From Cyclospora cayetanensis (lineage: Eukaryota; Apicomplexa; Conoidasida; Eucoccidiorida; Eimeriidae), in NCBI RefSeq assembly GCF_002999335.1, contig NW_020312045.1:62001-126000 (forward strand): a stretch of DNA of 64,000 nt. Reading direction: 5' to 3'. This document shows, in pieces, positions 1 to 11,509 of the stretch. The notes below the pieces were generated by a model. That model saw only the letters and a list, made by a program, of their open reading frames with translations, did not search any database and was not told the origin of the DNA. Positions within the stretch are counted from its first letter, which is position 1. Every line of letters begins with the position of its first letter. A program made the position numbers and the translations under genes.

Positions 1-180
1 CGTACAGCAATGCCAGCAGCACGGGCAGCTGCTTATGTGGACACAGCGGCAATGCATGCGGTTCAAGAGAATGTATGCCCGTTGCGCGCTAATTCAGCTG
101 CGGCAGCAGCCGCAGTCTCGGGAAGCCGCCCTTACGAAGCATGCGCTGCAGAGCCACAGCAGCAGTGGGATCCTCTGTAA
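1..180 (+). CDS. 3' end of an unrecognised gene (partial)
   Basis: Frame 1 is open from the first base of the window to a TAA at 178-180 and encodes 59 residues. The peptide is Ala-rich with scattered charged and aromatic residues and ends in a short Gln run followed by WDPL. It reads like a coccidian C-terminus with a triplet-expanded low-complexity tail. The start lies outside the window, and an upstream splice acceptor could also lie inside the first bases. No family is recognised. The minus strand is open here too, as usual for CAG-rich DNA, so strand choice rests only on amino-acid composition. Confidence 0.35.
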   Translation, partial: RTAMPAARAAAYVDTAAMHAVQENVCPLRANSAAAAAAVSGSRPYEACAAEPQQQWDPL

Positions 181-2531
181 CTCCCTCCTCAGCTCGTGCG
201 CAACCTGAAGCTGTCACAGGGAGCGGCTTCTGGGGTGTGGCCTCGGCAGCAGCAGCAAGAGCGGCAGCAGGCTGTGCTTCTGCTTCGTACAGCTGCGCAT
301 TTGTGCTGGCGGCATGCCTCTAGACACCTCAGCAGCCAGGTGGCTGTGCCTCGTGTGTTGAACTCTAATTTGTTTATACTGTTCACTTATCCCCGTTGGT
401 GTTGGCTTTCAGGGTTTGAGGCTAAGCAGGTACAGATGCAAACAATACATGAGGACTCTGGAGAGAACAGCATCTTTTAGATACTCTAAAGGCCCCTTTG
501 AAAGAGCATAAAGCTCCTTAACGTCAAGCAGGCCTTCCGTGGAGCGTGCATTGCTTCCAGGATATCTAGCTAAACCCTACATGCTTCTACGCTGGTTTAG
601 CCTTAAATTCTAGCTCGGCTTATTCAATTGGGGGGCCCAATCTTTTTTTCGCTTGACCTAAAACGCCCCTGTGCTGCTGAGTTGCTGAAAACGCGACCCC
701 TGGAACCCCTAGCAGGAAGCGGGGGCGCCTGGTATAACATTAGGCTCAACAAAGGAGGGGCCTTCAGGCATCAGGAACCCCGCACGCAGCCAAATGGCAT
801 GTATTTTCCACTAATGTCTCCTCCTATCTAACAGGCCTAAATACGGGGGACAGGCAAAGGGCTCTCTGACGTGTCTACCGTCCAAGCTGGGCGAATAACG
901 AACGCTGAAAGGACTCGAGAGGGAGATGCGAAGAGGGGCTAGCATGCCCCGAACCCCTGCAAAAGCCTACTACCTCAATCAGAGCACTTCCATAGACGCG
1001 GACTCCTACATGCAGCGCCTCACAGGACGCCTTTAAGGATTGAGAGTAGCGATTTAAATGGGAAAGGAGGGCTTTATATAATGGTCCCCCGATTCGTGCA
1101 ATTGCTTCCGAAGCAGTTCTCTATCTTCTGCCGGTTTGCCACAAGAGCCTCAACGGGAAGGTTACGCACTGTGCTGCGCTTGTTCTTGTTGCGTGTAGAG
1201 ACTGAGAAGCTCGAATAACAATTCTGGCAGTGAGCCTGAAAGAAAAAGCGGTAAGGCCAAGGAAATACTGCATCAAACGTCACGCCGAGAAGAACTATAT
1301 GCCATAATGCCTTTTATATCGTCTTAAAAACCTAAGGAATATGTGGAACGCAAAAGCTAGCCAGTAACTGCAGCGGCTTCTCGGCTGTACATATCCTCTG
1401 ACATTCACAGCTATTTTGCACGACGGTGAGAATGGGTCTATCTTCTCTAAAACGTCGGCAATTAGATCTTTAAGGTTTAAAAAAAAGAATTTAGGGATAT
1501 TTCACTGCGTGACGGAGTTGTAACCCTTATTCCAGCAGAAAGAGCCCCCGATACAACCCGGTGAAGCCAAAAAGAAGTTAGCAAGAGTGGGCATTGCTCC
1601 TGACGTTTGCTAATAAATTGAGCCCTCAAGTGAGTTCCTTTTATTGCACTTTGTTTAGGTTCACAATTTCATCTAATTAGATGAGAAAATAAGCCAAAAC
1701 GGTCCTTTTGGGAGTGGCGTAAATGTGGCGGTGCAGAAGCGGAAGCCAAACGGTGCAGTTGTGGATGCCAAGGAATTCAAGCCTGCCCTAGTAGCTGCAT
1801 CAGTTGCTGTTCCTACTTTCCTTATCAAACACAAGTAAAGAAGAGCTTGTAGGATAGCCAGTGGCTGCACAGCAGCCCATTGTTTCTCTAACTGATGGGA
1901 CCAGCTTCCACTGCGAGTAGGCCCCCATTGTAACAAAAACAGGAAATACGAAGGACGGCGATAGCTCTAGCTGCAGCTGCTGCAGAAACTTTGCAGCCAC
2001 AAAGAAGCAGCAAAACGCAAAGACTGGGGACCGATAGCTTCCAAGATAGTCCCCCGTAGGCCGCACAACCCGTGTGGGCAAGGGCACCAGCAGCGTCAGC
2101 GGCTGCTGCAGCGTCAGCAGAAGCAAACGAGGAAGCGGAATCATCGGAGAGAAAGATAGTAGCGTGAGAAATTTGTGTTAGTAGGATAGTTATAAAGCTC
2201 AGCGGTGCAGTGGAGGGTCACCTATTAGCCCGAAAAAGGCATAACCAGCAGCAACCCATAATGCTGCCTTCTCACGCTTGTTCAAGGGAGAAATACTCCT
2301 AGCGCTTACCATATGTACAATGCCAAGCACTTACACTAAAGCATGGGTGCTACACTGCTGCTGCAAAGACCTTCGAGGCTGCACTATTTCCTCAGTGGGC
2401 ACCATGTGTGCAGCAGCAAAGGGCAGCACCCTCCTGTCCATGGGGCACACTGTAAGTCGTGCACATGACATCATATTACTCCCGTCTAGGGTTTACGGCA
2501 TAGGAGTCAGGGTTTGCTCACAGAGTTCAAG
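181..2531. other. spacer without a supported gene
   Basis: Only short, overlapping open frames in mutually inconsistent frames are seen. CAG-like triplets occur at about 240-270 and 1960-2120. No exon with convincing splice signals and composition was found. The last few hundred bases should hold the promoter and 5' leader of the PKA regulatory subunit gene. Confidence 0.5.
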
Positions 2532-5165
2532 ATGTCGGCTCCAGAATACGAAGAGTATATCCAGGCCAAGCTGACGCCCGTGCTGGAATCACTTGTGACA
2601 GAGGTCTTGTTGGCTCATCCAGAAGATCCAGTAACCTTTATGATATCGAGGCTCTGCCAGAGAGCAAAACTTCCAGACCCCACAACGCGTAGGCTTGTGT
2701 ACTACCCAAGTGGAATTCCGATTGAAGGAAAGACCCAATGCACAGTCCCTAGCCCTATTTCTTAGTTGGATTTTGATATCCGGGAAAGAGATACTAGCTG
2801 CATATAAATATCTCTGTTCTGCTGCCTCGGCCCTCCCCTAGCGGCCCCTTAGAGCCTCTGCAGTGTTGTTGGTACGCACCGCTAAGGTGTAAATGAGTTA
2901 CAATCAGGCATGGGCAGCACAAGGTTTAGCAGAAGTTTCAATTAGGCACAGGCCCAAACAAAGCAAAAGCGCGAGCAGTAGCGGCAAGCGGGATGTAGCT
3001 GCCACCTAATGACACCACACGTGGTTGCTTGCAGCATACTCAAAAGAAAACGAGGAGCTCCGGCAAGAGCTGGCGCGTCTGCGGGAGGACGTCAAGACCG
3101 CGATGCAGCAGCAACAACAGCAACATCATCAACAGCAACAGCGTGTTGTTGCTCTTGACACGAGTAGTAATCGCAGCACGCATGACACGGATGACAGCGA
3201 GGAAGAGGAAGAAGCGGATGACGAGGAGCAGGAGTCCTTCGAGGCGAAGTACGATAAGATAAGAGGCTTTAACAAGATGCGCCAGAGTGTATGTGCCGAA
3301 GTGTATGGCAACTGGAACAAGAAACAAAAATTTGAGCCTCCGGTGTATCCAAAGACCGACGAGCAGAAGGAACGACTACACGTACGTTTGCGGGGTGAAA
3401 TATCGGAACGGGCTGGCCGGGGAAAAGTGACAAATCACCTCTTGAATGGAGCGAGACCAAACGATCGCTCTTCTCTGTGTTCACGCCTTTCGAAGCGTGC
3501 GCATGTTTGATGACCCTTGGCCAGAATATACATGCACGCTTCTGAGTTGGTCACGTTGATTCATCTATTGGTGTCCGTGTGTCTGGGCAGTTGCAGAGTC
3601 TCGTTATGGCCATGTTAACATTTAGAGGTGCACGGGGCAGACATTTCTGGAAGGCTAGCTGTATGAGCCACAGCAACCCTAGGCCGTTATTGCACTGATA
3701 AGCGCCTTTATTTTTCCTTTTTGTTGCCTGTGCAAGCAAAGCGGTTTACGTCTGGCAGCGGTTGAGGGGGGCATGCGCGCAATAACGGCCCTGCAGTGAT
3801 TACACCGGCATGTTCTTCTCTAGTATTATTCCAATCAAGTATCTGTGCAATTTCGGTTTGCTCTTGAGTTGCATATGATCCTTGGCAACGAACATTCGTT
3901 CCGTTGCAGGGTATATGCTTTTCTGCTTGTGGCTTAGAAGGTATTGGGCCTTTCTTTCATGTTCAGCTGTCTCGATAACAAGGACAGGAACACCGTCGTT
4001 GATGCTATGAAGGAGCGGCAGATTCCGGCGGATATGACACTGATCAAGCAAGGCGCCGATGGCGACTGTCTCTATATCGTGGAGACAGGCTCCCTGCAGT
4101 GCTGGCGAGAGGATGGCGGAAGGGAAACAATGGTAAAGGTTGTGGGACCTGGAGATGTCTTTGGCGAGCTCGCTCTCCTATACAATGCTCCTCGAGCAGC
4201 AACTGTAAAAAGCGCCGAAGACTGCAAATTGTGGCGACTTGATAGGGACACTTTCAACGCAATCGTGAAAGACGCAGCCACGAAAAAACGGGAGATGTAT
4301 GATGCATTTCTTTCAAAGGTATTTGTGGACCTTATAAAGAGTGCCGCTGTTCACGTACAGAATTTACTGGTGCAATTCAAGTTCGAGGTAATAGAGAGGC
4401 AAAAGCGCCTTCAGGTCTCTTATGGGGAGCTCTATGTTTTACGTATTCATCGGCTCGACTGAAGGCTTCCTTCTCATGCATACTATGTGTGCGGCTTCGG
4501 GCGCTTGAATTGTTCGTATAGGTGCGTCTGCTGGAGTCCATGAGTACCTACGATCGAATAAAACTGGCGGACGCCTTGCGGACGGAGGAATATCAAGGGG
4601 GGGAATTTATTGTGAGACAGGGAGAGCCCGGAGATATCTTTTACCTGATTGAAGAAGGTAGCGCAATAGCCATGAAAGTGTTTGAAGGGCAGACAGAGCC
4701 GCAGGAAGTCGAAACCTACAAGGTAATCCCCAAAAGCAAGCAAATGCGCTTCAGAGGCGACGGGGTAGTGTCTAGATGACCACCGGTCCAGAATCTGAAA
4801 TTGCGCCTTTTTCCCGATGTTTTGAGCACTTCCGCTCGGTTCATCCAACTGCGTGCAGTAATTTGACTAGCCCTTTTGGGGTCTGCGGCAGTAGTTTTCC
4901 GGAGATCCGGATATATCTTCTAGACAAAAACGCATCTCGCTGCGTGAGGCACCGCAACATACCCGTTCATGCTGTGCGTTTACAGGCAGGAGATTACTTT
5001 GGGGAGCTCGCGCTACTGACAGGAGAGCCTCGCGCCGCGTCAGTGATCGCGAAGGGGAGCTGTAAAGTGGCAACGCTAGACAGGAAGTCCTTCAAGAGAC
5101 TCATGGGATCTGTAGAAGAAATCCTCAAGAGAAAAGCCCAAGAATACAAAAAGCAGCCTCAATAA
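2532..5165 (+). CDS. cAMP-dependent protein kinase regulatory subunit
   Basis: Five exons (2532-2688, 3035-3381, 3938-4318, 4522-4722, 4986-5165) join in perfect phase to 421 residues. Residues 1-52 contain a DPY30/RIIa-like docking helix (VTEVLLAHPEDPVTFMI). A Gln/His run and an acidic stretch follow, then the kinase-inhibitor site KMRQSVCAE near residues 133-141. Two cyclic-nucleotide-binding domains follow, each with its phosphate-binding cassette: FGELALLYNAPRAATV at about 243-258 and FGELALLTGEPRAASV at about 367-382. Both conserved Glu and Arg residues that hold cAMP are present, so it should bind cAMP twice and release a PKA catalytic subunit. The start is the first in-frame ATG. All four introns are GT-AG. 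The product is cytosolic or membrane-tethered; the sequence does not settle which. Confidence 0.95.
3098..3142 (+). repeat. CAG/CAA triplet tract in PKA-R
   Basis: An interrupted CAG/CAA/CAT tract encodes a Gln/His run between the docking helix and the inhibitor site of the regulatory subunit. It interrupts no domain. It is a typical eimeriid homopolymer insertion. Confidence 0.85.
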
Positions 5166-8040
5166 CACACATACAAGCATCTCACACCACTCACTCTACT
5201 TTTAAGCTCTGAATTCTAAAGCCGGAAGCCAAAAGGGACCTTAAAGCTCACCTTTAGGGACCAGAAACCCCTCAGGCCGGCAGAGAGCTCCTGGTCATGG
5301 CCGAAGGAGGTCAGCCTTTCGGGAATCTGCCACTTGAGTACCAAATAATTCATTGTCTTGCACTCTCTAAATGCCGAAAGGATGGGTGCATGCGGTTTGT
5401 CCTGCAATGGGGGAGGTACGTGCATTTACTACCCTACAAAAAAAGAGGGTCTGCCTGCCGTATAATGATAGCGTTTACAGTCGCACAGTGTCTAGATGGC
5501 CAAAAATGTGCCTTTTTTAAAAAGGGGATTGCCTTGATGTTATTTGTGGGCCACCTGGCCGCTAGGAACCGCCGCATGCTACGTGTTACGCAATTTGAAA
5601 TGGCTGCACGCTACATACACCCATGACGAAAAAGAGGACGCTCGAAAAGAATCTCAACCTAGTTCCAACCAGTCATCGTAAGCCGTAGAGGCCAAGCCTT
5701 CGTATCCTTACAACCAAAACCTTTCCTCATTTCGCTCAAAACTTTGCAGAAGTATCAGAAGAAAAGGCTCTGCGGGCTGCTAGCACCGCGGCCCGGAGGC
5801 CCCCTGGGTTACAACTCTCCAGGCGTTTATGAAGCACTCTTTAACTCCTCTGTTTAGTGGTTACTTCCTAGAAGCTTTTGACTGGCACAAAGGGGAGGAC
5901 GATGATGAGGGGTACAGCAGCATAACCGATCTAGCAAATACGAGAGACGATAGGGGCGAGTCGAGGGGAGTGAAAAACTCCATCATGTTCATATCCCTGG
6001 AAGCTACAGATATTTTGATTCGTATATGAAGGAAGACCTTCGGGAAAACCTCTAGGAGTTGAAAAGTTGGTGACACAGGAGAGTGGTGGGGCCACTGCTG
6101 ACAGTGACTATTTCCACGCACTGTCCGTCATGAGAAAGGAAGTGGCGCAGCATGCAGAAAAGCAAGCAAGCATGAGAGACGGCGACGCCGCAAGAACTAA
6201 AAAAGATACAGGGGAGATGCCAGAGAACGGCAAAGCAGCATACGTCATGCAGGGGGCCCAACCGAAAGTGGCAGCTATGATGAGTCAGTTAAGAGCCCTA
6301 GCATAATGCGAAATTAGCCCCTTGAAATCTAATTAGAAGAAAAGAATCCAATCGCCGCATACCCAACAGTGCTATCATTGGGGTTGACAATCTTGTTCGA
6401 CTGCATCAAACATGCGACAAAGCAAACACAAATGGTAAAGCATCCATCTCAATAGACTTCGCAGACAGCCTACAGGACAAAAAGCGGAGAAGCACGTGGC
6501 CCACGAAACGAGCAGGGTGGCCTCTAATGAAGCTACTCGCATTGGGCCTCGACACAAACGAAGGGCAACGCGCCACGGGCAGTATCAGAGTACTCTCAGG
6601 CAGCCCATAGGCCCTCGGTTCACGAAAACTCTACAGTTAGCATATCTGCACGCCAGAATACATTAAGAGAGGCGCCTCCATTGAACAACGAGCCACACGA
6701 TATAAGGGTGTTGTTCACGCAATGTTGCTGCCTGTACATTCCAAGCACCTACCTGCCCATATTTAAGGAGACCACTCGACAGCAGGTTTCGTGGCTGAAC
6801 GCCCGACATTTCTGCTGTCCTCTCTACTACCTGCATAAAGACACATCGCAACTTGTGCAGGGTGCTCGTTTGCTTCAGACCCTTTCAAGAGTGCGTGGCT
6901 TGCCTGCACCGACACTATGGAGCAGTCAGGATTTTGAATGCAAGGAGTGTAGCAGGTTAAATCAAGGGCTTACAGTCAAAAATAAGCGCAAAGCATCATA
7001 GCCGCAAATTTGGTTGCGCGTTTTCTTCATGTGGTTCTCAAGACCTGCACGTGCAGCCAGCAACACACCAAGCACCACCCGGCTGGAGGGAGAAAGGCAT
7101 GAATTGAAAAATACCTGAGACGCTCAATGTTGTACACTCGAGCGGAGGTCCCCTATTCCCATGAATTCGTCCGGATGAACCAGCACACACATGTACAGGA
7201 GATGAGCAACGTGACTCACGGGCACAAACTACACACTTTTTCAGCGTGGAGGAGGCCAGTATCATAGTGCAAGACGCACAGGTATTCGGGTTCAGACCAT
7301 ACTGAATGACGCATATGCGACCCCTTTTCTAATAACCCCTTCTGCAAGCGGCATGCCGTTTATCGCCTGCACTTTAGCGCTCGCGTATTGCGGGCTTGGC
7401 ACTTACATGTTTTATCCAAATTAACAACACAGTCGATGGCCTCGCGGTCCAGCGCCTGCAGCAACACACCCGAAACTCCTAGCCATGGACCCTTCCCGCA
7501 CAAGGCTTCGATGCCACACGCTACCCACTAACGCGTCAGCGAATGAGGCGTGTGCGGTGCAGATTAGGGCCTTTGCTTTGAATAGCGGACTTCGATCTGC
7601 TGATGGAGCGGCACCGGGGTGTCATCTGTTGGTGGAAGGTATGTGTACTTGAATCTGCAGCAAGGCCACAAGAACAAAGCTACGACTCTCGGGTGTAAAG
7701 CTCTCAATGAACGAACGCAGTGGCCTAGCCATAAAGAAGGCAACGAACCTATGAAAAACCCTACACCCCGAATGCCAATCCTGATCTTTCAGCAGCATGC
7801 ACATATATAGAGAAGGGGGAGCTCAAAAAGTCTGTAATTTAGACCCTCGGTAGAGTGTCTGCCTGCCTTGGACCCCAGTGTGACCAGTCAGTCGAGATGA
7901 TGAAGACCGTGTCCTGTTGCCACGCAAGCGCACCACACCCACACAGCCCATCAGCTAGTCAGATAGCCAGGCGCTCAGTGAGCACCGTCACTGTCTCGGG
8001 GGGTAGGAACTAGGCATGCAGATGGGGGAAAGACACTTAC
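5166..8040. other. mostly non-coding spacer with weak exon candidates
   Basis: After the PKA-R stop there are only short open frames. The best is 6067-6306 (listed separately). A frame at 5829-6029 has an acidic patch and could be an exon. The minus strand near 7560-7620 has a plausible acceptor and a short open tail, which may be the end of the gene whose exon is at 8041-8190. CCCTA-type heptamer fragments occur near 7770. No RNA gene was recognised. Confidence 0.4.
6067..6306 (+). CDS. possible terminal exon, unrecognised
   Basis: An open frame of about 79 codons ends at TAA 6304-6306. Its composition is hydrophilic and protein-like (many Lys, Glu, Asp, Met and Ala, no triplet run), unlike the Ser/Arg/Cys-rich translations of the surrounding non-coding DNA. 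It has no ATG at its 5' end, so it would have to be a last exon entered through an acceptor between about 6050 and 6090. An upstream partner may lie at 5829-6029, but I could not join the two in phase. No family is recognised. Confidence 0.3.
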   Translation: MVTQESGGATADSDYFHALSVMRKEVAQHAEKQASMRDGDAARTKKDTGEMPENGKAAYVMQGAQPKVAAMMSQLRALA

Positions 8041-8190
8041 GGGATCCTTGAAGAGGATAGCCAGGGTTTCCGCTGCGGCACAATCCAGGAAACACTGAAC
8101 CCTGAAAAGCTTGTAATATTCTGCTTTGCCCAAATCATACCCATAAGCCGCACCTCCAAGTACCACGCCGATAGGGTGTGGTTCGCGAAT
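8041..8190 (-). CDS. internal exon of an unrecognised minus-strand gene
   Basis: On the minus strand, exactly 50 codons lie between an acceptor (ctgcaag at 8191-8197) and a strong donor (GTAAGTGT starting at 8040). The peptide contains VVLGGAAYGYDLGKAEYYK and DCAAAETLAILFKDP, which is compact, unbiased and clearly protein-like. Upstream on the same strand, 8230-8320 carries another plausible exon (LPIYVGSLIDEELPSLG) with its own acceptor and a GTGAGAGT donor, but the phases do not match, so the model is incomplete. The downstream end may be near 7560-7600. The function is unknown. Confidence 0.45.
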
Positions 8191-8377
8191 CTTGCAGTTT
8201 TCCCCTTAATCAATACACCTCCAATTATGAAGGGTTGTACGGGTGGACTCTCACCAAGACTGGGGAGCTCCTCGTCGATGAGTGACCCTACGTAGATGGG
8301 TAACAGAAGAGCGCCTCTGCAAGAAGCACAAACTCGACGCCCTAAAGCCCTAAGCCTCGCATCTCTTGAAGCCACCT

Positions 8378-9452
8378 ATGGCCTCTTCAGCGCAGCACAT
8401 CCAAGGCTTGTCCTTCGCAGAGACTTCCCCAGGAGCAGGTGAGCTGCCCCTCGAATTTCTCCTTTAATTTGCAAGCTCGAAGCCGCAAGCTCTTACTCTG
8501 GCAATACTCTTCTGAGAAAAGGGATCTGCACAGCGACCGAATGCTCTGCCTTCTCAAGGGCAAACGGAGCTATGTCATACCACCCGGTGTGGAGCAACGC
8601 GTTCAGCGCTGCAGCAGGCCGCATATACGCCACAAGCGACATGCGCCTAGCCCGATCTCACTGCCTCACGAAGGTCTAACACGAAAGAAAGCTGCGTCCG
8701 AACAACGCCCTATCGCGAAGGTGTATCCCGCACGAATGGCTCCCTCTGCTCGAGGGAGTCGCTTCAGACTAACCTTCCGTGTCAATGGGGACCGAATCGA
8801 TTGGACTTCCGTATCCACTGTATTCCTGAGGAGGCACCATGAGGCCCGTCCCTTTCGCGTGCCAGGAAGCCAGCAACACCACATGCTTCCTGCACAAACC
8901 GTTCCCACACCGCAAGCCTCAAGTGACCCTAGCCCCCAGAGCCTGCTTAAGGCCCTCGCTTGCGTTCAAGGGAGGCCACACAAAGAAGACCACAACGACT
9001 CACAGCGTCCTTTGAAGCGACTGCATCTGCTTGAACGCCGCTGCAGCAACCTGACCCGAATAGGTGTACGCCGCATGACTGAGCGCACAGGGCACAAAAT
9101 CGGCGCTGCCAATTCTCAGCAAGGAATAGATCCTTCGTGCAGCAGCGGGGCTTGCTCGCAGCCGCTGCCTTCGCGCAGGGGGAGAAGACAGGCGAGAGCG
9201 CAGTCTGTAGGAAGAGACTGCAAATGGAGAGCACAAGATTTGGAATTAAGGCCTCACGGAACGACAAGGGCCTTGACTGTGCCCGATGCTGCAAACGCGG
9301 CGTCCAGCATGGAATCTACGTCGGCGCGCAGCTCCGCAGCTGCAAGCGAGCAAGAACGCCAAACCTCAGAGTCTCAAAGGAAGGCCCTTCGGCAGTGTGT
9401 GGACTGGGACCAAGCTGGAGAGCTCGAGACCCCTCCAGCATCTAGCAATTAG
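8378..9452 (+). CDS. hypothetical low-complexity protein (uncertain)
   Basis: An open frame of more than 330 codons ends at TAG 9450-9452. A possible first exon starts at ATG 8378 and ends at a CAG|GTGAGC-like donor at 8438. A join to 8476 (intron of 37 bases) restores the long frame. The protein would be Arg/Ser/Gln-rich with no domain, and an Ala/Ser/Glu-rich C-terminal third. The minus strand also carries long open frames here (8947-9294, 9366-9977), so this may be a compositional artefact of GC-rich DNA. It is kept because its length is unusual for this window. Confidence 0.3.
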
Positions 9453-11110
9453 AATGTGTAGTTTCGCGCACCCTTGCCGGGGAACCAGACGCCTGCCTGG
9501 TGCGAAGTTCTTAAACCATCCTGGTGAGACTGCGTACGCACAACAACACCCGAGAACCCAATTTCTAGAACTAAAAGACAGTCCTTGCATCCACAGGCCA
9601 GGAGAAAAGGCCCCGAGGCGACGGTCTGGTCCAAAAAATGACTTCTGGTGCTGAAGGACGGGAAAAACGAGACGCCTTCCACACGGCACCTCCCAGAGGA
9701 TTCCATTCTGGAACGACCTGAAAGGTCTTGATAGGCCTTGGGACGGCTTTCTGCAGGCTCCGGCAAGGGAGCGCCCCTTCGAGCAAGTCGAGTCGCAGCT
9801 CACCCGAGCACCCGTTCTGATGGGCAAGTACTGCAGCACCAGCTGCAGCAGCAGAAGCAGGGGGAGTCGAGATGCTGCCTTCATCTGCAAAGAACAAGAC
9901 CCGCAGGAAGCCTCGAAGGCGTGTGGGGTAGCAGCCGCACCAGCAGGGGGGTCGTGCAGGGGGAGAGCGAGATACACTTCTTCCCCTTCAAGTTCCTAAG
10001 GGTTTGGGGTGCAGAGGCGGCTGGCGCACCGTGAAGGGCAAGGAAAACGTGGAAGAAGCGCCAGGCGCTGCAAAAGCATGAGGATCCTCTAAAGAGAGGC
10101 AGCCAAGTGCACTTGGCCGAAATGCTGAATCCTGAGCCTCGATCAATGGAAGACAAAGGTACCACTACAAGTAATAACATCACACTGGTTTTACGTAGTA
10201 GGGAGGAGGGGGGGCCCTAAATGCCCTCTTGCCCGTGAAGCCCAGCCCTACACGCTGACCTCCAACAGGGTTTTGCCAAAGCGAGGCCACTTTTCGTCGA
10301 ATCTGCTTACGTCTCCCCCATCCTCCATGCACTGCTTAAACTGATATCTAAGTGCTAGCGTTAGCGTCAAAAAAAGGGGCGCGGCGTCTATATATTTAGT
10401 TGTACCTTTAAGAATCCGCGTCGCCTTGGTTCCAGCGGCTATGACGTGCGACACGCCGTCGGCAGTGCCAATTAGACCGTTTCCCCCTAAAAACCACGTA
10501 TTCTACCCTCAGTTTGATGCCTCAAGCGAAATACGTTGTTATCAGATTTATTTACTTGTCTCCGCAGGCGCACGGGGTTGTACCAGCATCCGCACGGTGC
10601 CGCGGCATCAGTCCCCAGACCTTGCCGGCTGACCGACCGCGCCGTCTGCCCTTTGCTCATTTCTTTCCTGTTTGCTCAATTTTTCATCGCTGTTACTTTG
10701 AATTTAGGCAATTGACTGGAAGCAGTGTCTCTTCCTCCCTTCCTTTAACTGAGCCTTCCACTTCGGGCCCTTCTTCCTCGGAGCTATCGATGCGCCCCGG
10801 CGGCTATACTCCTGTTGCGACCCTCTTCCACCTTTTTGCCTAAACTGCAAACCCTATGCTCTGCGCCATTTATGTGCAGCATACAGCATACGCGGTAGTT
10901 AGCTGCCTGCGGAATCTACCTCCCCCCAGCGTCAAGCTGCCTAGCGCATGGAATCGGTGCAACCTAGGGAGATTTCGGGCGTACACTTTGCCTCCACCGT
11001 AAAGCGAGGATACAAAGAGCCCCCGGGGCGTATCGGCGCCACTTTCCTGCTTGCTTCTGGCTTTCTCACGTCACCGTCCTACTCTGCATTAGCTGCCTTC
11101 AAAAACAGAG
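9453..11110. other. spacer, no supported gene
   Basis: Overlapping open frames exist on both strands (a 203-codon minus frame at 9366-9977, a 109-codon plus frame at 10514-10843), but none shows splice signals, domains or credible composition. The last few hundred bases should contain the promoter of the gene at 11111. Confidence 0.45.
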
Positions 11111-11509
11111 ATGTACAACCCTCCGTTCGACGGCTATAGTGGGGTCTCCAGGCCCTACTACCCCGCCCACGAGCAAGTCTACTTCTCCACACCACGGCAC
11201 TACGTCTATGTGCAGCAACAGGGACCTCCACAGCGTCCACGGAAGTGCATCTTGCGGCTTGCAGCCGAAGCAGCGGGGTGGTGCATCTCAGTGGCAGCTT
11301 GCATCCTCTGTTCAGCAGTAGGCGGAGCCATCTCTTGCTGCCGTGCCGCTGCCTTGGAAGCCGATGAGTTCGTGAATCACCAGCAACCCCCTTACGAGAC
11401 CCCATACAAGCAATACCACCTGCAACAAGTGCAGGGATACCAGGAAGCTCCAGGGCGATCCCCCCAGTACACCGCAGAGCCCTCCTGCAGCCCCTTAAAG
11501 CAACCCTAA
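11111..11509 (+). CDS. small Tyr/Pro-rich protein with a Cys-rich membrane segment
   Basis: A single-exon frame runs from ATG 11111 to TAA 11507-11509 and encodes 132 residues. The N-terminus is rich in Tyr, Pro and Gly (MYNPPFDGYSGVSRPYYP). A basic stretch then leads into a hydrophobic Ala/Cys-rich segment at about residues 53-77 containing WCISVAACILCSAVGGAI and CC. The C-terminal third is again Tyr/Gln/Pro-rich. No signal peptide is present. The single hydrophobic segment with clustered Cys suggests a tail of the plasma membrane or pellicle that could be palmitoylated; that is inference. It matches no family I can name. Confidence 0.7.
   Translation: MYNPPFDGYSGVSRPYYPAHEQVYFSTPRHYVYVQQQGPPQRPRKCILRLAAEAAGWCISVAACILCSAVGGAISCCRAAALEADEFVNHQQPPYETPYKQYHLQQVQGYQEAPGRSPQYTAEPSCSPLKQP

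Noticed and set aside
8191..8216. 26-base intron on the minus strand
   Set aside because: Removing it would join two frames in phase, but the length is far below the other introns here (about 60 bases or more), and only one boundary has a good signal.
9366..9977. 203-codon minus-strand frame
   Set aside because: Long, but Cys/Ser/Arg-rich with no domain. The plus strand is equally open, and no intron or start evidence supports it.
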